DNA from: Virgibacillus natechei
GTDB taxonomy: Bacteria; Bacillota; Bacilli; Bacillales; Amphibacillaceae
Reading direction: 5' to 3'
DNA length: 64,000 bases
Assembly (NCBI RefSeq): GCF_026013645.1
Contig: NZ_CP110224.1
Location: forward strand, 2,666,001 to 2,730,000
Of this stretch, positions 17,410 through 26,710 are shown piece after piece; position 1 is the first letter of the stretch; every line of letters starts with the position of its first letter. A program made the position numbers and the translations under genes. The notes beneath the pieces were generated by a model. It was not told the DNA's origin and did no database searches. It saw only the letters and a program-made list of their open reading frames with translations.

Positions 17410-18195
17410 ATGACCTACAAAGCACTTTTTCTCGACATTGATGGAACCATTTTAAAACCTGATCATACGTATACAGATTCAACCAAAGACGCTATTTTAC
17501 AAGCCAAAAATCAAGGTGTTGAGGTTTTTATATGTACGGGGCGACCACTTCATGAAGTAGACGCCCTTGCAGAAGAACTACATGTGGAATCGCTTATCGG
17601 CTACAACGGCGCATATGCCGTATATCAGAATGAGACTATTATTGATGAGCCCATAGGCAAAAACCTGGTTCATCAATTTATAAAAATCGCTAAGGAACAC
17701 GGGTCTGAAATCGTGATGTATACTAGCGAAAAGAATTATTTTACATCATTGGACAGCACCGCGGTTCAACAGTTCAATCACGTATTTCAGTTAACAAAAA
17801 ATGAAATATACTCAAATGATGTAGCAGATAAAATCATCGGCGCTACCGTGATAAATCTCGATCCTGCCGATGCTGCACTGTATGAACTAGAAACAAACCT
17901 CAGACTTTCTGTGGTAAATATCGAAGGAGTTCCAATGTCCTATGATATAATCCGAAAAAACGTCAATAAAGGAGAAGCGATTAACGCGATCCTAAAACGG
18001 TTAAATATCCCGAAAGAACAGGCTATTGCATTTGGAGATGGAATGAATGATAAAGAAATGCTGCAAGCTGTTGGAGAAGGGTTCGCCATGGAAAATGCAC
18101 ATCCTGATCTTTTCGCCTATGCCAAACACACAACCACTTCTGTAACAGAGTCTGGTATTTATAATGGGTTACAGAAAATAGGCTTAGTAAAGTAA
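17410..18195 (+). CDS. Cof-type HAD-IIB phosphatase
   Basis: A 261-residue haloacid dehalogenase-superfamily phosphatase of the Cof/YidA/YwpJ type. Motif I is FLDIDGTIL at residues about 8-15, motif II ICTGRP near 40, and motif III/IV are the Lys in NKGEAI and FGDGMNDKEML near 206-216. The C2B cap domain lies between motifs II and III. Such enzymes dephosphorylate sugar phosphates, flavin or PLP precursors; the substrate cannot be assigned. GGAGCACAAC precedes the ATG at 17410, preferred over an in-frame ATG 45 bases earlier. Confidence 0.9.
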   Translation: MTYKALFLDIDGTILKPDHTYTDSTKDAILQAKNQGVEVFICTGRPLHEVDALAEELHVESLIGYNGAYAVYQNETIIDEPIGKNLVHQFIKIAKEHGSEIVMYTSEKNYFTSLDSTAVQQFNHVFQLTKNEIYSNDVADKIIGATVINLDPADAALYELETNLRLSVVNIEGVPMSYDIIRKNVNKGEAINAILKRLNIPKEQAIAFGDGMNDKEMLQAVGEGFAMENAHPDLFAYAKHTTTSVTESGIYNGLQKIGLVK

Positions 18196-18239
18196 AACTT
18201 CATTCAATTGGGGATTTACTGGGGTAAATGCAAAAAATG

Positions 18240-18272
18240 AGAGCTAAGCCTACAAAAGGACTTAGCTCTTAT
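18240..18272. terminator. bidirectional terminator
   Basis: AGAGCTAAG and CTTAGCTCT pair around a 12-base loop. It lies between the converging HAD phosphatase and chromate transporter genes and may serve both. Confidence 0.75.
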
Positions 18273-18281
18273 TCAATGTAT

Positions 18282-18812
18282 CTATAAAAAGAATCCACCA
18301 TACACAAATGCGCCTATAATCACAAATGCTGGGTGGAACTTAAGTCGTTCCATCAACAAATAGCTTGCAACTGCAATAAGAGCGGTTTGCCATATACCAA
18401 TATCCACGTAAGATTCCTGGAAAAATCGCCAAGCCATAACACCAAGCAATATAGCAATAACTGGACGGATATATAATGTCAATCGCTTCACTTTTGGCGA
18501 GTCTTTATATTTTAACAAAAACCCTAATAATAAAATCATAATAATGAGAGAAGGCGCAACTGCAGCAAAAACACCAATAAATGATCCCAGCACTCCACCT
18601 ACTTCATACCCAATATAACCAGCCATCTTTGTGGCGATCGGCCCTGGCAATGAATTGGAGAGTGCCAACACTTCACTGAATTCCTGTACGGTCATCCAGC
18701 CATATCGATCGACAACTTCATTTTCTACTAGCGGAATGGATGCAGGCCCTCCACCATAACCAAGAATTCCAGGTATGAAAAATGCCACAAATATTTCCCA
18801 ATATGTCGTCAT
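18282..18812 (-). CDS. chromate transporter family protein, second half (YwrA/YwrB-like)
   Basis: A 176-residue, five- to six-helix membrane protein made of a single CHR domain. It has the signature GYGGGPASIPLVENEVV near residue 18 and LPGPIATKMAGYIGYEVGG near 52. Short CHR proteins are encoded in pairs that together equal one long ChrA and export chromate or a related oxyanion. Its start overlaps the end of the preceding partner by four bases (ATGA), indicating a coupled heteromeric pair. The true physiological substrate is not known. Confidence 0.9.
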   Translation of the reverse strand: MTTYWEIFVAFFIPGILGYGGGPASIPLVENEVVDRYGWMTVQEFSEVLALSNSLPGPIATKMAGYIGYEVGGVLGSFIGVFAAVAPSLIIMILLLGFLLKYKDSPKVKRLTLYIRPVIAILLGVMAWRFFQESYVDIGIWQTALIAVASYLLMERLKFHPAFVIIGAFVYGGFFL

Positions 18813-19390
18813 GATGGATCACCTTCTTTACTGCCAGTGTCTTTCTCTTTCTTGGATGTATCTTTTTTTAATAGGGCAATAATCAGTAGAGCCGCAATCA
18901 CGATACCTGGATGCACATTCATAAACTGTAACAGTATAAAAATAAAAATACTCATTATCCCTGTTTGCAACCAGCCCATTCCACCAACTGCCTTATCGAT
19001 AAACTGCCATGTCAATACTGCGAGCATTACACCGACAACTGGAATGACCGCCGCAGTCATTCCCTGCACCCAATCAAAATCTTTAATCGAGGATAAAGAT
19101 CTCAATAAAACAATCATCAAAATAATGGTCGGTACAGTTGTTGCCAGAACAGCGTTAATCATTCCCCATAGGCCACGAACACGATAGCCAATATAACCAG
19201 CTAACTTAGTAGCAATTGGTCCCGGAAGTGTATTTCCCATTGCTAGTATATCCCCAAATTCCTCATCACTCATCCACTTGTATTTCCCCACTACTTCCTT
19301 TTGAATTAATGGAATGGAGGCAGGACCACCACCATATCCGAGCATTCCAACTCGAAAAAATGCCATAAAAATATCCCAATGTATCTTCAT
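18809..19390 (-). CDS. chromate transporter family protein, first half (YwrA/YwrB-like)
   Basis: A 193-residue CHR-domain membrane protein and partner of the gene at 18282-18812. It has the same signatures, GYGGGPASIPLIQKEVVGK and LPGPIATKLAGYIGY, and five to six hydrophobic segments. A charged C-terminal tail (KKDTSKKEKDTGSKEGD) faces the cytosol or outside depending on topology. It follows the gamma-glutamyltransferase gene by 39 bases. In B. subtilis the chromate pair ywrA/ywrB sits with ywrC and ywrD, and the same set is present here. Confidence 0.9.
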   Translation of the reverse strand: MKIHWDIFMAFFRVGMLGYGGGPASIPLIQKEVVGKYKWMSDEEFGDILAMGNTLPGPIATKLAGYIGYRVRGLWGMINAVLATTVPTIILMIVLLRSLSSIKDFDWVQGMTAAVIPVVGVMLAVLTWQFIDKAVGGMGWLQTGIMSIFIFILLQFMNVHPGIVIAALLIIALLKKDTSKKEKDTGSKEGDPS

Positions 19391-19429
19391 ATGATGCCAC
19401 GAACCTTTACTTATTAATTTACTGAAAAA

Positions 19430-21043
19430 CTACCACGCAGCAATCGTTCCATCTGTGCGAGATTCCGTTCCACCGACTAACACACCCGTTTCGGCATCAC
19501 GCCAAATAATCTGTCCGCGCCCGAAACTATTCGGCTCTAGCTGAATACGTATATCATGCCCTTTTTCAGCCAGTTCTTGCGCAGTATGATGAGCAAATCG
19601 ATGCTCCACTTCCACAGTCTTATCCTTTATCCATTGCCAACGTGGCGCATCCAGTGCAGCTTGAGGATTCATGCCAAAGTCAATGGTATTCATCACCACT
19701 TGCACATGCCCTTGGGGCTGCATAAATCCACCCATGACACCGAATGGCCCTATAGGCTGATTTCCTTTTGTTAAAAATCCAGGGATAATCGTATGAAACG
19801 TTCGTTTACCACCCTCCAGTGCATTGACATGACTGGGATCCATGGAAAAATTATGTCCTCGGTTCTGTAAAGCTATTCCGGTACCTGGAATCACTAAGCC
19901 TGAACCAAATCCCATGTAGTTACTCTGGATAAATGAAACCATATTCCCTTCATTATCTGCAGTTGATAAATAAACCGTTCCACTACTAGAAGGTTCACCA
20001 GCTTCAGGCTGTATTGCTTCATCAGAGATTAAGCTTCTTCGTGTTTCTGCGTAATCCTCACTCAAGATTTGCTCGGTTGTGTACCTCATAGAATTTTCTT
20101 CTGTTACATGTTTCTGACCATCTGCAAAGGCCAGTTTAATTGCTTCCATTTGCTTATGATAGGTAGCTGCTGCTTCTTTTTCTGTAAATGTGAATCCTTT
20201 CAACATATTTAACGCTTGAAGCGCAACGATTCCTTGTCCATTCGGCGGTACCTCCCATACATCATACCCACGGTAATTAACTTTTATAGGGTCAACCCAT
20301 TCCGCCTGATGATCTGCTAAATCTTCTGCTGATAGAAAACCACCATGCTCTTTTGAGAATGCAGCTATTTTCTCAGCTATTTCCCCGCGATAAAAAGACT
20401 CAGCATTCGTGTTGGCAATAGACTCCAGTGTTTTCGCATGATCTGGAGATGACCAAACCTCCCCAACTTTAGGTGCGCGATCATTCGGCGCAAACGTGTT
20501 AAACCAATTACGAAATACAGCATCCGTTAATTTTGTTTTAAAACCTGTATAGGCCTTATTCCAATAATTACCTAATGTTGGTGAGATTGGATAACCTTCT
20601 GAAGCATAGTCGATAGCTGGTTGCATGACTTCTTTAAATGGGAGTTTGCCAAATTCCTCAGAAAGCTCTGCCCATGCTCCCGGAACCCCAGGCACCGTAA
20701 CAGGAATCCAACCATGTGTCGGAATTTCATCATAACCAGCTTCCTTTACAGCCTCAATGGATATATTTTTAGGGGAGCGACCACTGGCATTCAAGCCGTG
20801 TAGCTTCCCTTTCGTCCATACCAATGCAAATGCATCACCGCCAATACCATTAGAAGTCGGCTCTACTACCGTTAAACAAGCTGCCGTAGCAATCGCTGCA
20901 TCAATCGCATTCCCACCCTTTTTCAAAATTTCTAGACCAGCTTGAGCCGCGAGAGGCTGTGACGTTGCTACCATCCCATTTTTTGCATATGTAGCATGCC
21001 GTGTAACCGGATATGGATTGGATTTATTCGAAAAAGATTTCAT
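19430..21043 (-). CDS. gamma-glutamyltransferase-family protein (YwrD-like)
   Basis: A 537-residue Ntn-hydrolase of the GGT family. The N-terminal half contains MVATSQPLAAQAGLEILKKG and the GGDAFALVW region. The self-cleavage and nucleophile site is the Thr at about 356 in SSSGTVYLSTAD, and the second half holds GFGSGLVIPGTGIALQNRG. No signal peptide is visible, so unlike secreted Ggt it should be cytosolic, as expected for YwrD. GGT enzymes cleave gamma-glutamyl amides such as glutathione. The gene is followed by the chromate-type pair and divergent from an Lrp-type regulator, the ywrABCD gene set. Confidence 0.9.
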   Translation of the reverse strand: MKSFSNKSNPYPVTRHATYAKNGMVATSQPLAAQAGLEILKKGGNAIDAAIATAACLTVVEPTSNGIGGDAFALVWTKGKLHGLNASGRSPKNISIEAVKEAGYDEIPTHGWIPVTVPGVPGAWAELSEEFGKLPFKEVMQPAIDYASEGYPISPTLGNYWNKAYTGFKTKLTDAVFRNWFNTFAPNDRAPKVGEVWSSPDHAKTLESIANTNAESFYRGEIAEKIAAFSKEHGGFLSAEDLADHQAEWVDPIKVNYRGYDVWEVPPNGQGIVALQALNMLKGFTFTEKEAAATYHKQMEAIKLAFADGQKHVTEENSMRYTTEQILSEDYAETRRSLISDEAIQPEAGEPSSSGTVYLSTADNEGNMVSFIQSNYMGFGSGLVIPGTGIALQNRGHNFSMDPSHVNALEGGKRTFHTIIPGFLTKGNQPIGPFGVMGGFMQPQGHVQVVMNTIDFGMNPQAALDAPRWQWIKDKTVEVEHRFAHHTAQELAEKGHDIRIQLEPNSFGRGQIIWRDAETGVLVGGTESRTDGTIAAW

Positions 21044-21232
21044 ATTTAAGCTCCCCCTTCATTAAGTATGATAGTTCTGAATTATATAATATGATACGAA
21101 ATAACCCCTGTTTTGTCAATCAAATATTAAGGTTTTTAGCTCGTTAACTTTCATTTTAGCTATTTTTTATTATTAAAACCTTCATTTTGTGTTACAATAG
21201 AATGTAAATGACATTTCTTTAGGAGCCTTGCT

Positions 21233-21682
21233 ATGAAATATGATGACATCGATAAAAAATTATTAGAAGAACTGGCTGAGGATGGACGATTATCCTATGT
21301 AGAATTAGCTGAAAAAGTAGGTTTATCCCGTGTAGCTGTTAAAGATAGAATTAAGAACCTACAGGATAGTGGTATTATCGAGAAATTCACCGTTGTCATT
21401 AACTCTGAGAAAGCAGGGAAAAAGGTATCAGCCTTCTTTGAAGTTGATGTGGAACCGAAACAATTACAGCAAGTAGCACAAAATCTTGCAGACAATCCAA
21501 GCGTTGCAAGTATCTATCAAATGACCGGCCCCAGTACACTGCATATGCATGTACTTGTGGAAGATTTTCAGATGCTGGAAGTGTTTATTAATAACGAATT
21601 ATATGCGGTGGAAGGGATTACCCGTGTCGAGAGTTCAGTGATTTTGAAGCGGTTTAAAAGCAGGACAGGGTATAAGTTGTAA
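21233..21682 (+). CDS. Lrp/AsnC-family transcriptional regulator (YwrC-like)
   Basis: A 149-residue regulator. The N-terminal helix-turn-helix spans about residues 1-60 (LLEELAEDGRLSYVELAEKV then VAVKDRIKNLQDSGII) and is followed by an RAM/AsnC ligand domain of alpha-beta sandwich type. It is divergent from the GGT and chromate-type genes. By analogy with B. subtilis ywrC it probably controls them; the shared 190-bp spacer would hold the operator. TTACAAT at about 21193 offers an extended -10, and AGGAG lies upstream of the ATG. Effector unknown. Confidence 0.88.
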   Translation: MKYDDIDKKLLEELAEDGRLSYVELAEKVGLSRVAVKDRIKNLQDSGIIEKFTVVINSEKAGKKVSAFFEVDVEPKQLQQVAQNLADNPSVASIYQMTGPSTLHMHVLVEDFQMLEVFINNELYAVEGITRVESSVILKRFKSRTGYKL

Positions 21683-21879
21683 CCATAAAGATTTAGATGA
21701 GCTCTTTTCCAGACTCCAAGTTCCGGGAGTGAAAAATTGGTAGAAATCGGCGGGATAGATTGCGTAATCAAAAGTTTGGGCGCCCCAAAATTACTTTCAT
21801 ATCTTTTGATAAAGACTGCCATTTTTAAATGACAGTCTTCTTTGTGTTTATTTGAATTAGAAAATCTAATGCTATCAAA

Positions 21880-23128
21880 TTATTTTTCCGATTGAAGAGG
21901 TTTATCTTCTATAAAAATTACTAAAATCAATAAGATAGCAATTATTAACAAAATAGCAAATAGAAACATCCATCCTAATTGATAATTACCAAGATCAACC
22001 ATTAATCCAAATAGTGGAGGAGCAATAATAACCCCCCAAGAGCCCTGCATAATACTGAAACCGCTCGCGACACCTGATTGTTCCCGTGGTACAAATTCTG
22101 TAACAGCGTTCATCCATATTCCATTGAATCCGGAAATACAAAAACCAAAAATCATTATAATCGGTACTACCATCCAGAACGGTGAATCAGCAGGAAGCAA
22201 TGTTAGTGTTAATGCGGAAACAGCTGAAACCATTGCAATAATAATTAAAATAATGACTCTTTTTCCATTAAACAAGGTATCACTGATTATACCCCAAACC
22301 ACTCGCCCAATCGATCCACTAGCTTCAGAAATGACAAGTAAAATACCTGATAAAAATAAACTTATTCCAAGTATTTCATATGCAAATAACACAATATAGG
22401 TATTTAAAATCATCTGTCCGCCATTTAATCCCACAGCACTTATACTAACCAACATAAAAGCTTTATGTTTGAACAGCGTATATACAGACGTCAAGAAACG
22501 GGGCTGACCTACATTAATGGAATGGTTATTTTTTTCTACCGGCGGATCATTGTAAAACCTGAAAGCTATACATCCAGCGACCATCAAAAGTAAACAGGCG
22601 CCGAAAAGAACAGGACGCCACCCCAACTCACTGGCAAGAGGAAGTAGAATAAGGGCGGCAAGAGCAGAACCTAGTGTCACTCCCGTCTGCTTAATTCCCA
22701 TTGCAATACCGCGTTTTTTAGTAGAAAACCAATAGATAACCCCCTTTGTTTGAAGTCGGATGCATAGCTCCATAGCCAAATCCACCCAAAGCAATTAAAA
22801 TTAGTATTAAAATATAAACTGATGTAAAAGTCATCAGCAAAAAACTTGTTCCTAAGCACACGGACAAGATAATAAGCAACTTCCTTGTGCCGATACGATC
22901 TACTAAAAATCCTGCAGGAATTGAAACAAGGGATTGCCCAAAAAAAAGTGCAGCAGGAAGCATTCCAATTTGTGCTTTTGTTAATGATAAATCTTCTTCA
23001 AATAGCACCCCAAGCGGCGCGAGGCTTCTTCCAACCAACGCAACAAGAACTTGTATTAAAAAAAGCCACACTAACATTTGCCAAGGATTGTGGGTTTGTA
23101 TCCCTGTTCTTTTTTTAAATGTCCCCAT
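21880..23128 (-). pseudogene. MFS transporter frameshifted at a G tract
   Basis: A 12-helix major facilitator split into two frames. The N-terminal part (23128 down to 22718, from MGTFKKRTGIQTHNPWQ) ends prematurely. The continuation runs in another frame to 21880. With four instead of five G's at 22740-22744, the frame reads HPTSNKGVIYWFSTKKRGIA, a normal MFS central loop. Everything else is intact (GRSLAPLGVLFEEDL, DRIGTRK). It resembles MFS anion symporters for organic acids or sugar acids. It is the last gene of the carboxylate-transport locus. The lesion may be real, phase-variable or a sequencing error. Confidence 0.8.
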
Positions 23129-23223
23129 ATATTACTCATCTCTTTTAGCGGTATTCGATCAAATCATTGATGATATTATATTATATTTTTAAAATTCATC
23201 AAAATAACTGTTGATTCTTCTTC

Positions 23224-24654
23224 TCACCAAAAATATAGTGCTGCAAAAATAGCTATAAACATGAAAGTCACACTGGACACAAGTCCAATCACATATTGAT
23301 CTTTCTTTGAAAAGACTCCGGTCTCATATGCTAAGTAAGTTGTTGTTGAATGAATTGGCAATATCATCATACTCCCTATCACCAATATAACTAAAAATGC
23401 AAGTTGCATGGGAGGTATACCGATTAATTCAGAATACGACATAACTATCGGAAAAATAACAATAACTGCAGATGATGGAACAATAAAGAAAAATCGTAAT
23501 AGGAAAACAATAAACGCAATAATAATCACTTTACTTACGATACTTATATCCCCAGGAATAACTCCAATTAATACATCTGCTAAAACTTCAGCAGTACCAT
23601 TCTCCGATAATAGTATTCCTAATGAAAAGGATGCACCTAACAATAAAAAATTCTCCCAATCATATTCACGAATTACTTTATTTGTAACCAGCCCTATTTT
23701 TGGTATGGAATAAAATGCAACTAATAGCATGGGCGGAAGCAAAAGCGGAACCTGTTCCTGATCTGTGACAATCCAAGTAATAATCATTGTTAAAAAACTT
23801 AATAAAACGACCCAAAGTTTGATAGATAAAGGATCTCTTGGTCTAAGCTCTATTTCTTCATTACTGTTCGATCTAACTATTTTTTCTTCTGGCATGGTTA
23901 TTTTCAAAAAGTTCCAGACAAACAAAACCATGAATAAGGATCCTATCCAAAGGGGAGGCGCAACCATAAGAAACCAATCGAGCCATCCTAAATCAGCAAC
24001 ATTATAATCATTTAATAGTTGGGAAGCGAGAATCGGAAACCCGCCCCCGGTAAAAATAACCATTGTTGCATTTTGATTCATCATACCTATGATATAGATC
24101 CCGTATTTTTGAAAGATACTCTTCTCACTAAACCCGTATAACTGGTTCATACTGTTAATCAAGGGATACAACATTTTAAATCTTGCTACCGCAGATGGTA
24201 GTAATATAGGTAAAATCAGAATAAAAATAGGAAGTCCTATAATTATATAACGAGGGCCGCTTTTACTAATTTTGATTAAAAATTGTGCAATAACTTTATC
24301 TATTCCTACCTTCACTAATGCTTGACTAAGAATCGATACTATTAAAATGAAGTAAAGGGCGGGTGATAAAAATCCTGCTACTGCACCTTCAACATTATCA
24401 ACTAAATTTAGAACAAGCATAAGTGCTATAAGCAATATACTACTTGCTCCAGTAGGGATCGGCGCAGCTACCCACAGATATACAGCGAATACCAATAACC
24501 CTAATGTTAGTTGCTGCTCACCCGTAAAACTCATCAAAAAAGTCGATTTACCTACCAAGAAACCACACAAAACCATAACCATCAAAAAAAGATTTAATAA
24601 TAATTTTTTGTTAAAAAGTATATCCTTACTTAAGGTAGACTTCATTATATTCAT
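23224..24654 (-). CDS. SLC13-family (DASS) divalent anion:sodium symporter
   Basis: A 476-residue membrane protein with about 11 helices, of the SLC13/DASS type, which takes up di- and tricarboxylates or sulfate with sodium. Visible are the VAAPIPTGASSILLIALML helix, the FLLRFFFIVPSSAVIVIFP segment and a C-terminal re-entrant LPIHSTTTYLAYETG. The start overlaps the tctA stop (TAATG), so it is co-translated with the tripartite system. Substrate is inferred as a carboxylate from the neighbours. The frameshifted MFS gene follows after 95 bases. Confidence 0.82.
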   Translation of the reverse strand: MNIMKSTLSKDILFNKKLLLNLFLMVMVLCGFLVGKSTFLMSFTGEQQLTLGLLVFAVYLWVAAPIPTGASSILLIALMLVLNLVDNVEGAVAGFLSPALYFILIVSILSQALVKVGIDKVIAQFLIKISKSGPRYIIIGLPIFILILPILLPSAVARFKMLYPLINSMNQLYGFSEKSIFQKYGIYIIGMMNQNATMVIFTGGGFPILASQLLNDYNVADLGWLDWFLMVAPPLWIGSLFMVLFVWNFLKITMPEEKIVRSNSNEEIELRPRDPLSIKLWVVLLSFLTMIITWIVTDQEQVPLLLPPMLLVAFYSIPKIGLVTNKVIREYDWENFLLLGASFSLGILLSENGTAEVLADVLIGVIPGDISIVSKVIIIAFIVFLLRFFFIVPSSAVIVIFPIVMSYSELIGIPPMQLAFLVILVIGSMMILPIHSTTTYLAYETGVFSKKDQYVIGLVSSVTFMFIAIFAALYFW

Positions 24655-26141
24655 TATCCTTTTTGTTTACGTAATTGACGTATGAGCGGTACAACAAAAG
24701 TAAGCAATGCAATAATAAGTAACGATAAAGCAATTGGTTCAGTTACAAAAACCATCAAACTACCATTTGAAATCGTTAATGACTGTCTAAAGGATTGTTC
24801 CATCATCCCACCTAGAATAAATGCTAGTATTAATGGAGGTGCAGGAAACGCAAATAACCTCATCAAGAATCCTATTACCCCAAATAGTAGTAACATATAT
24901 AAATCAAATGTGTTAAAACTTATCGCATAAACACCGATCATACTAAACATAATTACCAATGAGATTAGTAGCGGGCGTGGTACCGTTAGTATTTTTGCGA
25001 AATAAGGAATTAAAGGTAAATTTAAAATCAACAAAAACACATTCCCTATGTACATACTTGCAATAATTCCCCAAAAGATTTCTGGACGATCTGTCATTAA
25101 TAACGGCCCAGGCTGTACTCCTAATACAATAAAGGCCCCCAACATAACAGCAGTGGTTCCTGATCCCGGGATACCTAAACTTAACAATGGAACAAAAGCA
25201 CCACTTGTTGCTGCATTGTTAGACGCTTCTGGGGCTGCAAGTCCTTTTACTGATCCCTTACCAAATTCTTCTGGCTTTTTAGCTATTCTCTTTTCTGAAA
25301 TATAAGAAATAAACGATGCAATTGTCGCACCCGCACCAGGTAATACGCCAAGTATAAATCCTAAAAACGATTGTCTTGTAACAGGACCACTCATTTCCTT
25401 AAAATCTTTTTTGGTAAGACGCAAACTTCCAAGTTTATGAGCATTCTGTATGGATCTATCCTTTCTATTTATAATCAATGTACACACTTCCGCTAAAGCA
25501 AATAAACCTAAAGCTATAACCAAAAAATCCAGGCCTTCCAGTAAATTCACATTACCAAATGTAAATCGCTGTGTTCCGGTCTGACCATCAATCCCAATTG
25601 TTGCCACCATAAACCCAACAACAGCTGAAATTAATGCTTTAATGGTTGAACCCTCTGATAAACTTGATATCGCTGTTAACCCCATAAACATAAGGGCAAA
25701 ATATGCAGGCGGACCAAATGCAATTGCTACACTTGAAAGTGCCGGAGCGAGCAACATTAATAACACAACACTAACTGTACCACCGGTAAAGGAAGCAATC
25801 GCTGCAATAGCAAGTGCCTTTCCTGCTTTACCTTGCTGCGCCATCGGATAGCCATCAAAAGATGAAGCAACTGTTCCAGATATCCCTGGGGCATTTAATA
25901 AGATGGAAGAAGTCGATCCTCCAAAAACAGCACCATAATATACACCTGCCATCATGATTAGTGCTGTTGTTGGATCCATCCCAAATGTAATGGGAATCAT
26001 AACAGCTATTGCAGTAATAGGTCCTAAACCAGGAAGCATACCAATAAATGTTCCTACAAGGACACCGATCATCACAAATAAAATACCTTCTATACTAAAC
26101 GCGGTTTGAAAACCAGTTAATAGTCCTTCTATCGATCCCAT
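24654..26141 (-). CDS. tctA: tripartite tricarboxylate transporter, large permease TctA
   Basis: A 495-residue integral membrane protein with about 12 helices, the main channel subunit of the TTT system. The Gly-rich IGMLPGLGPITAIAVMIPIT motif near residue 30, the GGSTSSILLNAPG loop near 76 and the second-half repeat LGVLPGAGATIASFISY with LGIPGSGTTAVMLGAF are the diagnostic internal duplication. It works with TctB and the solute receptor TctC to take up citrate-like acids driven by an ion gradient. GGAGG lies six bases before the ATG. tctB lies 12 bases upstream. Confidence 0.93.
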   Translation of the reverse strand: MGSIEGLLTGFQTAFSIEGILFVMIGVLVGTFIGMLPGLGPITAIAVMIPITFGMDPTTALIMMAGVYYGAVFGGSTSSILLNAPGISGTVASSFDGYPMAQQGKAGKALAIAAIASFTGGTVSVVLLMLLAPALSSVAIAFGPPAYFALMFMGLTAISSLSEGSTIKALISAVVGFMVATIGIDGQTGTQRFTFGNVNLLEGLDFLVIALGLFALAEVCTLIINRKDRSIQNAHKLGSLRLTKKDFKEMSGPVTRQSFLGFILGVLPGAGATIASFISYISEKRIAKKPEEFGKGSVKGLAAPEASNNAATSGAFVPLLSLGIPGSGTTAVMLGAFIVLGVQPGPLLMTDRPEIFWGIIASMYIGNVFLLILNLPLIPYFAKILTVPRPLLISLVIMFSMIGVYAISFNTFDLYMLLLFGVIGFLMRLFAFPAPPLILAFILGGMMEQSFRQSLTISNGSLMVFVTEPIALSLLIIALLTFVVPLIRQLRKQKG

Positions 26142-26153
26142 ATGCTACCTCCT

Positions 26154-26612
26154 TTAAAACGGCAGGATTCCTTGTGGTAAATTAATTTTCAACAACTCTG
26201 TAAATGTTATATACATTAACAGAGGAAATAAGATAGATACAATCAAATTCGTAATATGTTTTCTGTAACCTAAAAACCATGAACAAAAAAAGATAAATAA
26301 TCCTGTCACAACTACAAAGCCAAGGAGTTCTAGAAACATAATGTACACGAAGATAAAAGCAAAAACTGCAATTAAAACACCTAAATCCTTCTTTGGGATA
26401 TCCCTTCTTGCTTTCTGTTCTTCTGTTTCCGAATCCTTTGAAAAAAACAGACATACTGCCAATACAGCTAATAACCAGCCCAACACCATTGGGATTACAT
26501 CAGCATCAACAGAAGTATAGCCATAGGAGGGAAGTTGAAAAGTTAAAACTAAATAACCCACAGCTATAATAAATAAAACAATACTTATTCGTTGATTTAA
26601 CGTTTTTAACAT
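26154..26612 (-). CDS. tctB: tripartite tricarboxylate transporter, small permease TctB
   Basis: A 152-residue protein with four hydrophobic segments (about 10-28, 41-57, 75-105 and 115-148), the size and pattern of TctB. Sequence conservation in this family is low. The call rests on length, topology and position between tctC and tctA. GGTGGTG precedes the ATG. It is preceded by an intercistronic hairpin (26668-26706) that likely lowers permease expression relative to the receptor. Confidence 0.87.
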   Translation of the reverse strand: MLKTLNQRISIVLFIIAVGYLVLTFQLPSYGYTSVDADVIPMVLGWLLAVLAVCLFFSKDSETEEQKARRDIPKKDLGVLIAVFAFIFVYIMFLELLGFVVVTGLFIFFCSWFLGYRKHITNLIVSILFPLLMYITFTELLKINLPQGILPF

Positions 26613-26667
26613 CTATTCACCACCATATGAAGTTAAGTAATCTTAGAAAAATGTGTCTTAAAGCTCT

Positions 26668-26706
26668 ATAAAAATCAAGTCAATGATAATTATCATTGAC
26701 TTGATT
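26668..26706 (-). terminator. intercistronic terminator, 34-bp perfect palindrome
   Basis: AATCAAGTCAATGATAA and its exact reverse complement make a 17+17 palindrome, followed on the minus strand by TTTTTAT. Placed between tctC and tctB, it would act as a leaky terminator or 3' stabiliser so that the binding protein is made in excess over the permeases. Confidence 0.8.
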
Positions 26707-26710
26707 GGCT

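Noticed and set aside
26681..26698. A Fur-box-like TGATAATTATCA core.
   Set aside because: It is the middle of a perfect terminator palindrome between two genes of one operon, and lacks the full 7-1-7 Fur arrangement.
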